Positions 11,374 to 23,900 of a stretch of DNA of 64,000 nucleotides are shown here, in pieces (positions within the stretch are counted from its first letter, which is position 1; every line of letters starts with the position of its first letter). Source of the stretch: Pachypanchax playfairii (Eukaryota > Chordata > Actinopteri > Cyprinodontiformes > Aplocheilidae); assembly GCA_006937955.1 (NCBI GenBank), contig SSNP01000109.1, forward strand, positions 1,429,300 through 1,493,299. The letters run 5' to 3'. The position numbers were made by a program, and so were the translations under genes. The notes beneath the pieces were generated by a model. That model was not told the DNA's origin. It searched no databases and saw only the letters and a program-made list of their open reading frames with translations.

Positions 11374-14300
11374 GTTTGTTTATGTGTCCTAGTAAGCAAA
11401 ACTTTTCTTTTCATCAAGACATTATCTCAACAAATAAATAACCTGAATAACCAAATCAGGCTGAGAAATAAAAAGTATTGTGTACATCTACATTATATAC
11501 AAGACATTGAATTATTTTTTTAAAGTAACTAGCAAAAAGGGAGTTAAACTTAAAAAAAAAACATACTATAAACATCAGTTAAACTCTTGAACAACCAAAT
11601 GTGCTTATTAAATGAAAATCCATAGCGACTAAATGTTTTCTGGTGTTTGTTTCTAGGCGTTACTTTACAGACTGAGCCAAACAAACAGCTGCAACAAGAC
11701 AGGAAGGGTGTTTCAGTCATCCAACACACTAGTTCTTTCGAGAAACAGGAGAGTGTATCAATGGAAAGCAAGGAAGCAGACCTCAGAGAGAATCAACAAA
11801 CACAACAACCTGAGCCAAAACCATCCCCCTCCACTTTGCGCCTCATCCGCCAGCCAAACATCCAAGTGCCGGAGATCCTTGTTACTGAGGAGTTTGATAC
11901 TGACATGCCATCAGCATCGCCTCCAGTGAGAGCATCCTCATCTAAGGTACGTGAGTCTTTTCACCTGTTTAGTGTAATTCACAAGTTTTAATCAGACTTT
12001 TTACCAGGTGAGCTTTTGGTGTCCTTTCTTTGTATTCAAGAGTCAGTTTCAAGCTATATCTCTGTTTATAGGAGCAAGAGAAAGTTGAAGAGTTCCAGTG
12101 GCCTCAGCGTAGCCAGACTTTGGCCCAACTACCTGCAGAGAAGCTGCCACCAAAGAAGAAACGACTCCGCTTAGCTGAAGCTTCTCAGTCATCTGGGGAG
12201 TCGAGCTTTGAGTCTCTGTCTCTGCCTCGCAGCCCCAGTCAAGAAAGCAACCTCTCAAACCTTTCAACTTCTCTTGAGGACCCAGTTCGATCAGAACCAG
12301 GCACATGGGCCTCAGGCAGCCAAAGCTCCCAAATGTTGATGGTGCCATCTGCTTCTCACCAACACCACCAAAGCCACAAGGAGATGAGGCGTTCAGCCTC
12401 AGAACAGACCCCAGCTAGCCCACAGCAAACAGAACAGATCTCAGAGACAAGAAGTAAGTCATTTGACTATGGATCCTTGTCGTCTCAGAAGTCCATGGCA
12501 GTTCCTTCCTCCTGGAAGGAAAGAAGGAAGTTTCTTCTTATAAAGCAGGCCACTTTAGGTGAACAAGAGCTGGAAACTGGGGGGACCATTAGTCAGTTGT
12601 CTAGAACTGAAAGTCCAAAGCCAGGCCCCTCCCATTCTAGCCATCCTTCTCTCTACTCTCCTGAAATAAGCTCCCAGCTTTACCCTGAGGCCCCAGGAAA
12701 GGCACTGCAGCTACTACAGCAACAAATTGTCACACCCTCTCAGGATGTTCTCCCACTGACACCTTTCCCAAGAGAATCACTATCACAGCTGCTCCCTGTC
12801 ACATCAACCATATCTGAAGAACTTTCCACCCAAATCATCCATAGAGCCTTCTTACAATCTCACACAGGATCTCCACCTATACACATACACCCAGCTCGGA
12901 TTTGCATTCCAGAACAGTTGAGAATACCATTGCATCAACTCCCACCTCTCGTTCCTCTTCCAATCTCCAGGAATAGAAGCCAAACTCTGTACTTTCCTGT
13001 TCAGTCAAGAATAACCACACAAGTTCCTTGCCAATCTACTGCAGAAACAAGACCATCTGTTTCTTCTATGTCCTCTGCCCTTACACAACAATCCCTTGTA
13101 TCCATTGCATACCACCAACAACAGCCGGTCATTGCCACATGCCTGGCACAGCTTACACCAGTAGTGTCCCTTGTAGTGCCAGTGCGACTCCAGACTCATA
13201 GGCCTACCTTTGCCAGTGCCATGTATACCACCCTATCCCAGATTCTGACTTCCCCTCACTCACAAGAACCAACCTCTTGCACAACTATGATCATCATGAG
13301 CCAAATGGAACATGACAAGATGCAAGAAACCTATCTGAAGGTTCCTTCTACAGAGATCAAGAACCTTCTTCCTCTATCCCTGCCAAAAGAGCTATCCTCA
13401 GGTTCTGAGGAGGGATGTGGTCCACTGGGGCAAGGAGGTAGCAAGCGCATGCTTTCTCCTGCTGCCAGTCTGGAGCTCAGTACTGAGGCTCAGCGTCATC
13501 AGAAAAGGGTCAAAGAGGAAGAGGAAGGGGGTCAATACAAGAGAAGAGAGGAGAAGGATGCAGAACCAAAGATAAACCAAGATGAAGCAGAAAGTAAAGC
13601 CACAGGCAAAACACTAGAAGAAGGTATGAAGAAGCAACCAGATAGGGTAGAGGTTGCAACTGTAAAATTAGAAACCAAACAGGACCAAAGCAAAAATACC
13701 AGAGAAGAAAAGGAGGGAGATAAAACATCAGCATTGAAGACAAATCGAAAAAAGGGAGTAGTACTATCTGCAGATGAGGGGGTTGAGCGACAGAGCACAT
13801 CTTCATTCTCCAGCCTCCACACTTCCACCTCGGTCAACTGGTGCTACCTGAAGTACGTCAAACCCAATCCATCTTCCCAGAGAGACCCACGTACCTCAGT
13901 TTATTCCACCTGGAGCATCAGTGCTCACAATCCCAATTTACCAGGAGTCAGCACCAAGGTGGCCCTGTCTCTGCTGTGTTCTAAACAGAAGTACAGCTCC
14001 GAGACATACACCATGGCCGCTGCCTTGGCTCCAACCAGAGTAAAACAGACCTCTGCAAGCAGTGGGACACCACATATATCAGAGGTAAACATACAAACAT
14101 TCATTTACGCATATGTATTATATTCAAATCTATATTAAAAAGATTCTTGAGAGTACAGTAGTCCCTTGGCATGTTGCACTTTAACTTCTGTGGCTTCATT
14201 AAAATGTAAATTTTATATGCAAACATACTGTATGTAAATATATATCACAGACAATGGGTTTTTAAATTTTTGGTACATGCTTCCTCAGATGGTTTGCCAA

Positions 14301-17300
14301 ATTAATTTCACACACAGGACACTGTTGGTGGATGGCTGAGAAGCATGTGTCACGGGCTCTGTCAGCTTATTGACCCACATGCTGGACTCAGACTCAGACA
14401 CCAATCTCAGGTGAAAAGTGAACAGGTTTATTTACAATGTGGACAGGTGAATATATACACTCACCGGCCACTTTATTAGGTATACCTGTCCAACTGCTCG
14501 TTAACACTTAATTTCTAATCAGCCAATCACATGGCGGCAACTCAGTGCATTTAGGCATGTACACATGGTCAAGACAATCTCCTGCAGTTCAAACTGAGCA
14601 TCAGTATGGGGAAGAAAGGTGATTTGAGTGACTTTGAACGTGGCATGGTTGTTGGTGCCAGAATGGCTGGTCTGAGTATTTCAGAAACTGCTGATCTACT
14701 GGGATTTTCACGCACAACCATCTCTAGGGTTTACAGAGAATGGTCCGAAAAAGAAAAAATATCCAGTGAGCCGCAGTTCTGTGGGCGGAAATGCCTTGTT
14801 GATGTCAGAGGTCAGAGGAGAATGGCCAGACTGGTTCGAGCTGATAGAAAGGCAACAGTGACTCAAATAACCACTCGTTACAACCAAGGTAGGCAGAAGA
14901 GCATCTCTGAACGCACAGTACGTCGAACTTTGAGGCAGATGGGCTACAGCAGCAGAAGACCACGCCGGGTGCCACTCCTTTCAGCTAAGAACAGGAAACT
15001 GAGGCTACAATTTGCACAAGCTCATCGAAATTGGACAATAGAAGATTGGAAAAACGTTGCCTGGTCTGATGAGTCTCGATTTCTGCTGCGACATTCGGAT
15101 GGTAGGGTCAGAATTTGGTGTCAACAACATGAAAGCATGGATCCATCCTGCCTTGTATCAACGGTTTAGGCTGGTGGTGGTGGTGTAATGGTGTGGGGAA
15201 TATTTTCTTGGCACTCTTTGGGCCCCTTGGTACCAATTGAGCATCGTTACAACGCCACAGCCTACCTGAGTATTGTTGCTGACCATGTCCATCCCTTTAT
15301 GACCACAATGTACCCAACTTCTGATGGCTACTTTCAGCAGGATAATGCGCCATGTCATAAAGCTGGAATCATCTCGGACTGGTTTCTTGAACATGACAAT
15401 GAGTTCACTGTACTCAAATGGCCTCCACAGTCACCAGATCTCAATCCAATAGAGCATCTTTGGGATGTGGTGGAACGGGAGATTCGCATCATGGATGTGC
15501 AGCCGACAAATCTGCGCCAACTGTGTGATGCCATCATGTCAATATGGACCAAACTCTCTGATGAATGCTTCCAGCACCTTGTTGAATCTATGCCACGAAG
15601 AATTGAGGCAGTTCTGAAGGCAAAAGGGGGTCCAACCCGTTACTAGCATGGTGTACCTAATAAAGTGGACGGTGAGTGTATATACAGTGATAAATGTGCT
15701 CGGTGATCTGGTGCGTCAGGTGGTTCTCGGGACTGTAAGGGGAGAGGAGAGTTAGTGCTTGAGCCGGTAGGTCTGCGCAGGAGATATTGCAGGGAAGGGA
15801 GATGAAATGATAACTCACAGGAGTTTGCAGATAACTCTCGGGAGCAGGACAGGTCCAGTGCGGTGCTGTGCAGGGAGGTGGTGAGTCCAGGTCGGGTGAG
15901 ACCACTGGAGGTAGGTAGACACGGTTCAGGGAGATCAGACGCTGGACACAGAAGGATCCTCGGAAACACAAGGAGCAGGGTGAAAAAACACTCTCAGAAA
16001 TGATCACAGGTATCTCGGAAATCACTAGGAAAGAATTCACTAGGATGGCACAAAGGCGCTACCATGTAGGTTAACAACCAGACGCTGAATGAACGTCTGC
16101 TTCATGCTTAAATAGCACCCTGCTCCTCATCAGCTCTGATCTCCGCCTGGTGTAATCAATCTACCTCGCGCTCCAGCGTAGCTCTTCTCTGCAAGCAGAT
16201 GACTCACCCGACACAGAAAACACACAGCACACAGAACACTGAACCTGACACCATGTAGTTATGTATCCTGGATGCTAATTGACCTTTCGCTGGCACCCGC
16301 CCCCATTGTCCAATCACACAACCATTACTATGTGAGCAGGTCCGACAAACATTATTAACTCCAAGCAAGATGGTGAAGGGTGCGCCCACATCTACTACTA
16401 ACTAGATGTCAGGGCAAGTTTGGTGCTGCTTGGAGCTCCCAAGGGGTGGCGCGGTCCACCAGCGAATGAGTGTGAGCCGGCTCGGGATTGCCTCTGGCTC
16501 TCGGTGAATGGCAGGTCTGAGCTTCGGAGGTGCTGGCAGCTGGCAGTGCTCATTGGCTGCGAGGGTGGCTGGCTCTGTGCGGATGGATGCCACTTGGCAG
16601 AGCTGGTTATGTGTGGTTATGTATGCTGGGTAATGATTAGCGCAGCAAAGGAAAGCAGCATTAGTTTCTGCTTAGCGTTAACCAGCATCTCGTCTCGCTC
16701 ATTCAGAATCAATGTGTTTCAGTGTGTGAAGTGTGTTTATAAGATATGTGGTTTGTACTTCCGGGATTTTCACCTTTTGCTGGGTGTTCTGGATTTCTGG
16801 AATGCAACTGGCTTCACAGATAAAGTTACACAGATAGGACACTCCCATTGTAAGCAATGGTAACCGGCCCGGTGCTATGCATTTGGGTTAATATTGTGTC
16901 ACTTGCAGCTGCTGGTACTGCAACTGGATGAATGAATGAATGGATGGATGGACGGACCGACCCACTGACAGATATTGTTATGTTGATGTGGAAAGTATTA
17001 CGAGTGTTTTGCATTTTAATTTTACAACCAGAGCATTTCTACATGTTTATGGGTCTAAATAAATATATTTTAGCTAAATTCTGCAGACCCGATTTTGTGA
17101 ATGGTGCTGTGAAGCTTTGTAAACTGGTGTTCATGCAGTCTGCTATATGATTAGAACCTTGGAACTGTTCCTTGTCAAATATCTAAGTAGCTAGTTAATA
17201 TTTCCAAGTAGTTTTATGGTTTTTACCTTTACATTTTTCCTTTCATTCAGCACAGCTTTTTCAGGACTGGGTGACTTAATTACAATTACAATTGAAATTG

Positions 17301-19338
17301 TGTTCTCTGGAACAGTGACATATTGCTGTAGTCTACACTGTGTAGATTATTAATCTAAATATCATACAAGTTCTGCATTGTAAAGAATATTTAGCAACTA
17401 TTGACAAGTCAGTCATGAACAATTCTGTATTATACTGGATGTACAGTCAGTTTTGAACACAAACAAATTAGTTACAAGTAATAAACATACCTGGATGATC
17501 CATATTTAGCAAGATTATCCTCAAAAACAAACATACAGTTTATGAGCAGATGATCTCATAAGACACAATATTAACTACAATGCATTGCATGACTCTAATA
17601 AGAGAATGTCCTATCTGTGTAAATAAATCTGTGCCAGCTAGAAGGATAGCTGCGTTTTTGCATGTGTATCTTGTGTCTGTGGTGGAGATACAGCGTGAGA
17701 CCACTCTTTACAGTAAAACTCTTGATATTTTATTTACAGTTGTTATAAATTTGTCTTGAGTGTAGGTACATGCCACCTCACCCAGCACCCTCGCTGGAGT
17801 AAAGGATGAGGAGAAGCCCGAAAAGGAGGAAAACAAAGACACTGCAGAAGAAGAAGGTCCTTCAACCTCCAAACAAGACGAGCCTTCTCGGGTTCGCATC
17901 TTTGAAGGAGGGTAAGAGCTGCAAAACTGAGACTGCTTCACTTTGTTTATTCAGTATTTTTGAATTATGACCACGCCTCATTACACAAGTTCTTCTGCAT
18001 GATGACAGCTAAACAACATCTATGGAGAGCTGAACAAGAGTGCACTGAGAGTTAGAGTAGCAGATGGAAGGCTGTAGGGCCCAGAGGGACTTCATTTGTA
18101 CCTGTAGCCAAGCTTCTTTTTTTTCCTAACTGGTGGCATGAATGTCTCCGCTTAAGATGTGTTCATTTGGAGAGATGGCAATCTGGCAGTGTTGGAGTCC
18201 GTATTAGTGTGAGGAAAGCAGGGTTGTACAGTGTGCCTGGTATTTATGTTTATTGAAGCCAAAAAAAAATGTTTGTATCTCAAATACAACTAAAAATAAA
18301 CCTTAAAATCCAGTTTTGGATTTGTAAATCTTTCTAGTTTTGGACATGTACATGGTACGTGTTTTTGGATGAATTATTTCAGTAATTATCAACATTTATT
18401 CTTCATGTTGTTTAATTCTGTTTTAGAATCTATGAATAAATGTTTTCATTCAAGTTACTTGTTCTTTAAAAACAAATCCATAACCATAACTAGAAAAGCA
18501 GTCAGAGAGCGCAGACCTCCGCCAAGTGGACATATTGTAGAAAGTACTATGTCCGTTTCCCTTAAAAAAATTCCTGGATCCAGGCGGTAATCCGGATTAC
18601 CCTCAAAATCTAACTGATTGTTCCTTGTGACATTTCTGACATTTCCTGAAAATTTCATCAAAATTCATCCATTAGTTTTTGAGTTATCCAACTAACAGAC
18701 AGACAGACTCATCTTTGACGGAGGTAGAAGTCATAATAAAAAGGCTATTTCACAATATATGTATATATGTGTGTAAAAAATGTCAGGATCTCCTTTCAGG
18801 CTAAGAAAGATTTTTTTCCCTGTGATGCTAAAATAAGGATTCATCAACTTTACCTGAATCATAATAAAATCCTTTATTCCTCAATTTCTTTATATACTGT
18901 ACAGCAGTAAGCTACATTATAACTATGGGTGTACTGAGGCAAGAATTTATTTCTCGATGATACTCTACTTAGTCAAAGTATTTTTAGCATCAACATCCTG
19001 AATCATTAAAACACACTGGTAAAGATTATTAATCACCTCTTTAGCTCCTCATAAAATGTAGAAATGAATTCCTCCATGTTTAACACAGGTAACAATAGCC
19101 CAAAAACAGACCCCTGATCAAAACACACACACAAAAACAGACCCCTGATGCACCAACCTCAAGCCTAATTTTTATTTATTTATTTTATTCTTAAATATTT
19201 TAGTTTTCTTACACTCTTAATTCAGTAATTATTAGCGAGTAATCATAATGCGTTTCAATATAACCCATTGGAGCACAAAGAAAGGGAGGAGTCAGAGACA
19301 AGAGGGCAAGAATTAGCCAATCAAATTACCCCCCCAGT

Positions 19339-19373
<35 letters not shown>

Positions 19374-20909
19374 GTGTGTTTTGTTATCCTTATGGGGACC
19401 GTCCATTGACTTCCATTGATTTTAGTAACTAGATTTATACCTAACCCAAACCCTTTTACTAACCTTAACCATGTCATGGTTCTATACCAGGTGGGGTTGT
19501 TTGCGAGCTCCAAGTTTGACCCAACTCCAAACACAGCGAGGAAACAATCTTTGCAGTTTAACAGTGTTTAATAATGTACAGTGCTCCAATATACACACAA
19601 AAGTAAAACTGTACACATGGAGTGAACTCAGGACGGAACTGGTGCGGGACAGGAACGGTCCTGGGTTGTGAGAGAGAGAGAGGTTAGTGACAGGCTGTGA
19701 TACCAGCTGCGGTGTGCGGGGATCGTGCTCGTTAAACTCACGGGAACGTGTTTGTCGTCCGGTTGTGAGGAGGGATCCAGAGACACTGCCGCGGGGGTGG
19801 TGATCCAGGCTGTCGGTAATAATGATCAGGAGATCCGGGTCCGGGTGCTGTTCGTGCAGACGTGACTGCAGCAGGGGTGACAGCAGCGCGCTGACCGGGA
19901 AGGTGTGGATCCAGAGGAAGCCAGAGACAGACAGGGAGCCAGAGGGAGAGAGCTGGTCGCGTAATACCGCAACGGAGCTCTTGTGAAATCCAGGTGAAGC
20001 CAATCCTCACGGTAGGCGGGTAGATTACCACGCTGAGGCACTGTAGTCGGGAAAGGAGCTCCAGGACAGCGAGCTAAGCACAAGGAGAAAGAAGGCAGGT
20101 TAGACACTGCTAGTAAAACGCTCCGATAAACAATCACTGGCCACTCTGTTACCACTAAAAGTAGTGGAACAAACTCGCGTCTGTCTCTTGTTCCTCCTCC
20201 GCTTAAGTACCCAGCTCTCCTGAGCTGGGTAATGATCCACACCTGTCTTCACTGATCATCTGCTGCCACGCCCTGCAAAACAATTAGCACATACACCACC
20301 CACCAGCAGCAGAGATCCTGACAAACCATTACTGATCTATAACTAACCCCAAGACTAACTAAAACTCTATTCACACCATACCTATAAACCTAACCCCTAA
20401 CCCTAAAAAGGAGAGTCCCCCTCATGGGGACCAGGCTTCGGTCCCCACAAGAACCCTCGGACCCCAGAAAGATAGTAAAAGTCAGGAAACTGGTCCTCAG
20501 GAGGTCAGAAATACAACCCCCCCCCCCCCCCACACACACACACACACACATACACACAGAGCAGAGTGGCTCCTGCTTTACTTTCATCTCTCCCTTCTTA
20601 CTTCCTGGATGTCACCACTGCTCACTGCTGAGGAAAAAGCAGCATTTCATGTTCCCGTTTCTTTTTTCCAGGAACACAAACAAATTTTGGTTTTCTTTTG
20701 TAAAAGAAAAAAAAAAGAAAGGGTACCGAAAAAAACACTGATTACAAGCAAATCAGTCCATGGTGGAGTAATATTAGAAACAGCCATGAAAAATAAAAAT
20801 TCTTGAGTGGTGGAAAGATAAAAAATGTCCATACAATGATAAATATCAGATTAATAATCATCTTTCTGTATGTATTTGAAATAATATCTTTATCTAAACA
20901 TACAAATTC

Positions 20910-20995
<86 letters not shown>

Positions 20996-23900
20996 TTATT
21001 ATTATAAATCAGAATATTTGCATTTCTTATTTATACAACTAGCCTACTAATAATATGATGCTCATAATATTTGACTTTAATTGTTAATTGTTTATCGCAA
21101 ACAAAATATTATATTCATTAATTATTATGCTAAATATTACTACATGAATTAATATCTGTAATAAATTACCCATTTTTGATATTGAACTCTTGATAATCTA
21201 AATGTATAGAATTATTTTAACTGAGTAAATAGATATTTTAAGTTGTTTTTTTTGGCTTGAGTTTGATGTGGCATGTCATGGCTTGTATTGAATTTTTTAA
21301 TGTTTGCAACAGATTAAGAGTGAACCAGTTTTTGGTTTAACACCAGATAAGATATTAATCACCACTCTTTTTATTTGTGTTCTCACACTGAGGAAGTACA
21401 TTTCCCTCCATTAGGACCTCACAGTTTCCTGCTTCCTCTTCCTTTCTGTCTACATTGTACCATCCTTCACTCTCTCCTCATGCTGCCTGTTTCTCTTTGG
21501 CACCTCGCCAGGTTTGACTTGCACTAGCTGCACGTTATTTTTCAGATTTTTTCTCTCAAGCCTTTCCAGCCCTTGATGTCCTTCTGTAGTTTGTCCATGC
21601 TTACAGAAACGCAGAGCTAAGCACAGCAGAATGTTTTGTTTCTGACTCTGTTGGGACTCAGCGTACCCTTCGCTTTTCAGTCGAGACTTTTAGCTCCTGA
21701 CTGTGCAGTTTGTTAAAATCTGGAGAATTTTTGTTTTATATATAATAATCTCGCAGCCATGTCTCTGTTGCAGTGCAGTCTCAGATTCTGTACAGTTTTA
21801 CAGTTTCCCTCACTGAAAGAGGAGCACAGCTTAGTTTAACAGCACTGAATGACTCAACACCCTTTGAAACAATAATTTAGATCTTTTGAGTATGTTTCAG
21901 TGGAGACATTATGAATAGTTAATATATTACCCATTGTCGATAGTTCTGTAAGCAACCTCAGTTTGGTGAAATAGAGATTAGTTCAATTCTAAAACGACTC
22001 TATCATAAAATGTTATAATTAGTCATGTGAACGCTATTTTACATGTCTTTACATTGTTAAAAGTGTTGTCATTATAAAACAATTCCAAATTTATTTTTAG
22101 TGGAAATGAGCAATCTAGCTTTCTGTAGCATTTCTGTGTGGCGTGTAACACCTCTGGCAGGAGTTCTTCTGCTAGAATAAATGTGTAATTGGAAACTGAC
22201 GACTGTGTGTTAAATTAGTAATCTTATGATGTTAACGATCCACTATGCAACTCCACAGTGTCTAGCTGTTAGTTCATTAACTTAGTCTTAGCTAATCTCT
22301 GTTTCTAAAATCAGATGTTGTTTAAAGAGCCATCTACAATAGGGAGGAGTTTAATTATTCATACTCTTTCCATAGAAACCCAATTCACAATAACTGAGCT
22401 ATTTCTTTAATAAAAGCAGCTCAGAAGCTAATTACTGGAGCATCTTGTGGTAACAAAACCCACTAAAAAGAATGCTGCTCATTTTTCTCAGGGAACAAAA
22501 CTGACAGTACAACTTGATTCTGCAACCTTCCCGCGCATTATACGACCATATAGATTGATTTTGAAAGCTCCTCCTGTCGGAGCCTTTTCCGGGCTTCACA
22601 GCGACTTACTAATGACAACGCATGCGCGCACCTTCCCAGAGGAACTGACAAATACGCATGTGCGAAGTTTCACTCTGTTCAGCCGAACAAAACAAAAATT
22701 CTGCAGCAATATGTCTCATTTTAATACAACGGTTAGCTTTAAAATGTTAAGTTACATGTGGACACACTGTAAAGCCGGATATTTAACGTTAAAAAGCAGA
22801 TCGGTTAAGTTTAGAGCTTGCAGATAGGGGTCGCATATACGGATTATAGTGTCATTTTCAAAATTGACCAATACGGTCGTATTTCACGTGATGTCAGGCT
22901 GGATTCTGTGACAGATATCAAGGATTTTATTGGTCAAAATCAGTTTTTTGAGATGTACCTATAACATGGTACATTGTGGTCAAAAATACAAAGACATTTA
23001 TTTTTAGTTATTTTCTTGGCAACAGATTTTAGTAGGCATTGTAAGACTTCTAACATCCCTCCAACTTCTACTCATTACATTTTTACAAATGTTTGTAAAA
23101 AATACAAATTACACACAACTTTTCTATAGTTTACACATTACACATTATGTCAGATAAAATAAAAATCTGTCCTCTACATGGGCCCCAAGGCTTGTAAAAA
23201 TGTTTGCTCCGCCACTGCACGCTGCTAATTTAAAACTCAGAATATAAAGTGCAACATCTGCCTTGTTTTTGTCTTTATTTTCCTGAGATGTAGCTGGATA
23301 TTTTCAGCTGCATCAGGAAAAAAAAAAAGCCATTTAAACAGAAGCCAGTTCCTGAATGAATACAGCACAATCTCACTTATTGAGACTTATTTTTCAGTTG
23401 TGTAACAGTTTGTTATGATTTTCTTGATTTCATACAACAGGGAGTATTGTACAGGCGGTTTCCACGCTGTAATTAAACACAGTCTGTACAAAGTGAACGT
23501 TTACAGCCAGGAATGGATTGGACATAGACCGAGGAGGACAGAAGGAGTATTTTTTAGAGAACAACTCACTCAGATCTGTGGCTTACTATTTCCGCAAATA
23601 GCTTCTTGGTAAACATCAAGATTGTGCATAAACAGGTTTCCTGATTTATATACTTATATATACACATACATATAGCATCTATGGCATCTATTTTAGGTTG
23701 TTGGCTGTAGCCAGGCTTCCCTTCCCTCTTTAACTGCTGCTGTTGTTGGCAGAGCCTCTCGATTGCAGCAGAATAGCTGCTATTCTTTGTGCTCTTGGGC
23801 TGTAATGGAAGGCAGGGCCAAGATGCCCAGTACTGCTTAGCTTCTGGTGGGGTTCCCCAACCCACCTCCATAAAGAAAGGCTTCTTTCTGGGATTCTGAT

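Larger units (their letters stand above)
14348..16250 (-). mobile_element. Solo-LTR-like element A, split by a Tc1-type insertion
   Basis: Read on the minus strand it begins TGTCAGGTTC and ends CCGTGACA, i.e. TG...CA ends. The flanking 5-mers are gcatg and ccatg, a target duplication with one mismatch. On the minus strand a TATTTAAG TATA-like box (near 16112) and an AATAAA signal (near 14430) sit in the order expected for an LTR. Removing the nested transposon (14458-15678) leaves about 680 bp, with no gag/pol. It lies antisense in the intron between hivep3 coding exons 3 and 4. Similar termini occur in elements B (19472-20323) and C (38085-38618). A Gypsy-type origin is likely but unproven. 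Confidence 0.65.

Noticed and set aside
12120..14138. 672-codon frame as a stand-alone gene
   Set aside because: It begins at TTG in the middle of a hivep3 exon and runs past the donor at 14084; it is one exon of hivep3.
16420..16863. 147-codon frame with several cysteines
   Set aside because: Trp/Cys-rich composition follows from local G/C richness; no zinc-finger spacing and no splice support.
19482..20242. Minus-strand frames of 97-173 codons
   Set aside because: They fall inside solo LTR B, overlap each other in three frames and match no retroelement protein.
22447..22827. 126-codon frame in the hivep3 intron
   Set aside because: No domain; it lies in a CpG-bearing, repeat-like patch. 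Probably part of a miniature transposon.
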